Below are positions 62,013 to 64,000 of a stretch of DNA of 64,000 bases, piece after piece (position 1 is the stretch's first letter; each line of letters begins with the position of its first letter). The translations under genes were made by a program, and so were the position numbers. Source of the stretch: Bordetella ansorpii (GTDB taxonomy: Bacteria; Pseudomonadota; Gammaproteobacteria; Burkholderiales; Burkholderiaceae_B). The notes beneath the pieces are model-generated. The model saw nothing but the letters and a program-made list of their open reading frames with translations. It was not told the origin of the DNA and did not search any database. The stretch spans positions 122,802 to 186,801 of the forward strand of contig NZ_FKBS01000014.1 in assembly GCF_900078315.1 (NCBI RefSeq), written 5' to 3'.

Positions 62013-62981
62013 TCAATCGGCCGGCTGGATGTTGGCTGCCTGCGCGACCTTGTTCCACTTTACGGTCTCGCTGGCCAGGATGCGGTCGAAGTCGGCGCCA
62101 CTGCCGGGCAGGGCATCCGCGCCCAGCTCGCGCAGTTGCTGCTGCACTTCGGGCTTGGCCAGGGTTTCCTTCATGGCGGCGCTGACGCGATCCAGCACGG
62201 CCTTGGGCGTGCCGGCCGGGAACAGCACGCCGGTGGTGGTGCTGGCCTCGAAGCCGGGCAAGCCGGATTCGGCCAGCGTGGGCAGTTCGGGCATTACGCT
62301 GGAGCGCTTTTCCGTGGTCACGCCCAGGGCATGCAGCTTGCCGGCCTTGATCTGCGCGATGGTGGAGGCCAGTTGGTCGAAGGTCATGTCGACGTGGCCG
62401 CCCAGCAGGTCGGCCACGGCCAGGCTGCTGCCCTTGTAGGGCACGTGCAGCAGCCGGGTGCCGCTGAGTTTCTGGAACAGTTCGCCGGTCAGGTGCGCGG
62501 CGGTGCCCACGCCGGCCGACGCCATGGTCAGCTTGCCGGGACGCTCCTTGGCATAGCGGATGAATTCGGCGACGGTCTTCACGGGCAACGCGGCGTTGAC
62601 AGCCAGGACCAGCGGCGCGCGCGCCACGGTGCCGGCAGCGGCGAAGTCCTTGGTGGGTTCTAGCTTGGCGTTCGGATGCAGGGCCTTCAAGGGCGCCAGC
62701 GCGCCGGTCGAACCCAGCACGGCGGTGTAGCCGTCGGGGGCGGAACGCGCCACGAACTCGGCGCCGACGATGCCGGCGGCGCCGGCCTTGTTCTCGACGA
62801 TGACGGACTGGCCCAGGCGCTGCGACAGGCCGCTGGCCACGATGCGCGCCGTGGCGTCGATGTTGCCGCCCGGCGGGAATGGCACGATCAGGCGCAGGGG
62901 TTTTTCGGGGTACTGGGCGTGGGCCGACAGGGTGCCCGTACAGAACAGCAGGGCGGCAGCAAGCCGAAGGGCGATCTTCAT
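62013..62981 (-). CDS. Tripartite tricarboxylate transporter substrate-binding protein (Bug/TctC family)
   Basis: 322 residues. A signal peptide (MKIALRLAAALLFCTGTLSAHAQ) precedes YPEKPLRLIVPFPPGGNIDATARIVASGLSQRLGQSVIVENKAGAAG, the Bug N terminus with its ligand-holding PPGG loop. Later segments are GTAAHLTGELFQKLSG and HVPYKGSSLAVADLLGGHVDM. It binds a carboxylate in the periplasm. No TctAB permease genes are linked, as usual for orphan Bug proteins. Confidence 0.94.
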   Translation of the reverse strand: MKIALRLAAALLFCTGTLSAHAQYPEKPLRLIVPFPPGGNIDATARIVASGLSQRLGQSVIVENKAGAAGIVGAEFVARSAPDGYTAVLGSTGALAPLKALHPNAKLEPTKDFAAAGTVARAPLVLAVNAALPVKTVAEFIRYAKERPGKLTMASAGVGTAAHLTGELFQKLSGTRLLHVPYKGSSLAVADLLGGHVDMTFDQLASTIAQIKAGKLHALGVTTEKRSSVMPELPTLAESGLPGFEASTTTGVLFPAGTPKAVLDRVSAAMKETLAKPEVQQQLRELGADALPGSGADFDRILASETVKWNKVAQAANIQPAD

Positions 62982-63079
62982 GGTGTCTCCGTTGTGGTTA
63001 TGGGCGGCCGCGAATCCTTGGCGTTCGCGCCGTGATGCGGCGGCGGCCCGGGCACCGGGCCATGCCGCGCATTGGGGAA

Positions 63080-63946
63080 TCAGCCTGCGTACTTGCGGCT
63101 CAGTTCCAGCAGTTCAGGAGTGCCGATCAAGCCGTTCAGGGCGTTGAAGTCGTTCATCTCGGGCCACATGGGCTCGGTGGTGCCGTGTTCCTTCAGGCTG
63201 CCGAAATAGTGTTGCAACTGGCGCGAGACGAAACGGGCGGTGCCGCCGGGGAAGATGACGATGCGGTAGCCGCGTTCGGACAGCTCGCGCGCGCTGCGTA
63301 CGGGCGTCTTGCCACCCTCGACCATGTTGGCCAACAGCGGCGTGCGCGACGCGAACTGCTTGCACACGGTGTCCATGTCGGCCGTGCTGTTCACGGCTTC
63401 GATGAACAGCGCGTCCACGCCACAGGCCAGGTAGGCCTCGGCGCGTTCGCGAGCGGCCTCCAGGCCCTCTACGGCCACGGCGTCCGTGCGGGCCAGGACC
63501 AGCGTGTCGGGGCTGTGGCGGGCGTCCAGCGCGGCGCGCAGCTTGCCGCACATCTCGGCGGTGGACACCAGGCTCTTGTTCTCCAGGTGCCCGCAGCGCT
63601 TGGGAAAGGTCTGGTCTTCCAATTGGATCATCGATGCGCCGGCGCGCTCGAACAGCCGCACGGTGCGCTGCGTGTTCAAGGCATTGCCATAGCCCGTATC
63701 GCCGTCGACGATGATGGGCAGGCTGACGCGGTCGGTGATGCGTTGCAGGACGTCGGCAGTCTCGGTGGCGGTGGTCAGGCCCACGTCGGAGCGGCCCAAC
63801 TGCGAATACGCCACCGCACCGCCGGACAGGTACAGGGCATCGAACCCCGCCTGTTCGGCGATCAGGGCGGTCAGGGCGTCGTACACGCCGGGCGCCAGCA
63901 CCGCCTGGTTGCCGGCCAGGCGCTCGCGCAGGGAAATGCGGTTCAT
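63080..63946 (-). CDS. Isocitrate lyase/PEP mutase family protein
   Basis: 288 residues. ALYLSGGAVAYSQLGRSDVGLTT, IIVDGDTGYGN and the loop signature QTFPKRCGHLENKSLV (KRCGH) place it in the ICL/PEP-mutase superfamily, close to 2,3-dimethylmalate lyase and carboxyvinyl-type members. Catalysis splits or decarboxylates a 2-hydroxy/2-oxo acid. It is upstream of the Bug and amidohydrolase genes on the same strand, forming a small organic-acid catabolic operon. Confidence 0.9.
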   Translation of the reverse strand: MNRISLRERLAGNQAVLAPGVYDALTALIAEQAGFDALYLSGGAVAYSQLGRSDVGLTTATETADVLQRITDRVSLPIIVDGDTGYGNALNTQRTVRLFERAGASMIQLEDQTFPKRCGHLENKSLVSTAEMCGKLRAALDARHSPDTLVLARTDAVAVEGLEAARERAEAYLACGVDALFIEAVNSTADMDTVCKQFASRTPLLANMVEGGKTPVRSARELSERGYRIVIFPGGTARFVSRQLQHYFGSLKEHGTTEPMWPEMNDFNALNGLIGTPELLELSRKYAG

Positions 63947-63966
63947 GTCCAGTCTCCGATGCCGCG

Positions 63967-64000
63967 TCAGGCGGCCTGGGTGTCGCGCTGCGCAGCCAGT
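63967..64000 (-). CDS. 3' end of an unidentified gene (partial)
   Basis: A minus-strand frame enters from the window edge and ends LAAQRDTQAA-stop at 63967-63969, 21 bp before the next start. Too little remains to identify the product. Its position makes it a probable first gene of the same operon. Confidence 0.4.
   Translation of the reverse strand, partial: LAAQRDTQAA

Overview
The window looks like chromosomal DNA of a high-GC betaproteobacterium, most likely Alcaligenaceae (Achromobacter/Bordetella-like). The grounds are the codon bias, the abundance of Bug/TctC-, TRAP- and polyamine-type uptake systems with LysR/IclR/MocR regulators, an hmuSTUV haem set and a trpGDC order. This assignment is inferred from gene content and style, not from a marker gene. 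No prophage, insertion sequence, CRISPR array or rRNA gene was seen. The only tRNA gene found is tRNA-Sec.

Layout. 1-4.9 kb: a polyamine-type ABC importer (binding protein cut by the window edge) with a divergent IclR regulator. 5.1-7.2 kb: an AraC regulator facing a three-gene PPOX flavoprotein operon with two unknown partners. 7.4-14.7 kb: small oxidoreductases, a GNAT, MocR and LysR regulators, a class II amidotransferase, a thioesterase and a DUF4168 secreted protein. 15-18 kb: a DNA-alkylation repair operon (2OG oxygenase, alkB, ada, degenerate 2OG oxygenase). 18.1-18.8 kb: vapBC. 18.8-22.5 kb: haem uptake and utilisation hmuSTUV without a TonB receptor. 23.4-34.7 kb: a complete selenocysteine/formate dehydrogenase locus, made of a UGA-containing fdhA with a SECIS hairpin, fdhB, fdhC, fdhE, selA, selB, tRNA-Sec and selD, with an AbrB/PIN toxin-antitoxin pair lodged between the tRNA and selD. 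35.6-39.8 kb: an aldehyde dehydrogenase plus DUF779 pair with a sigma-54 promoter and a divergent AcoR-like enhancer-binding protein. 39.9-40.5 kb: a ParE-type toxin-antitoxin pair.

40.5-47.7 kb is the most unusual catabolic region. A LysR regulator faces an operon of a TRAP transporter (DctP and fused DctQM), a VOC-fold protein, a RuBisCO-like protein that keeps most RuBisCO active-site residues, and a DUF1537 acid-sugar kinase. By analogy with characterised 3-oxo-isoapionate pathways, it probably imports a branched or otherwise unusual sugar acid, phosphorylates it and cleaves or decarboxylates it with the RuBisCO-like enzyme. The exact substrate is not readable from sequence.

47.7-51.3 kb: a cold-shock gene, a FabZ-like dehydratase, and trpGDC preceded by a short leader peptide with tandem Trp codons. 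51.5-54.8 kb: an FMN hydroxy-acid dehydrogenase, an AEC carrier and a LysR. 54.9-60.3 kb: a response regulator/histidine kinase/periplasmic binding protein cassette divergent from a CitMHS citrate carrier, followed by a PhaB-like reductase. 60.4-61.0 kb: an antitoxin whose PIN toxin is truncated. 61-64 kb: a Bug-type binding protein, a PDC-hydrolase-like amidohydrolase, a PEP mutase/isocitrate lyase family enzyme, and the end of a further gene.
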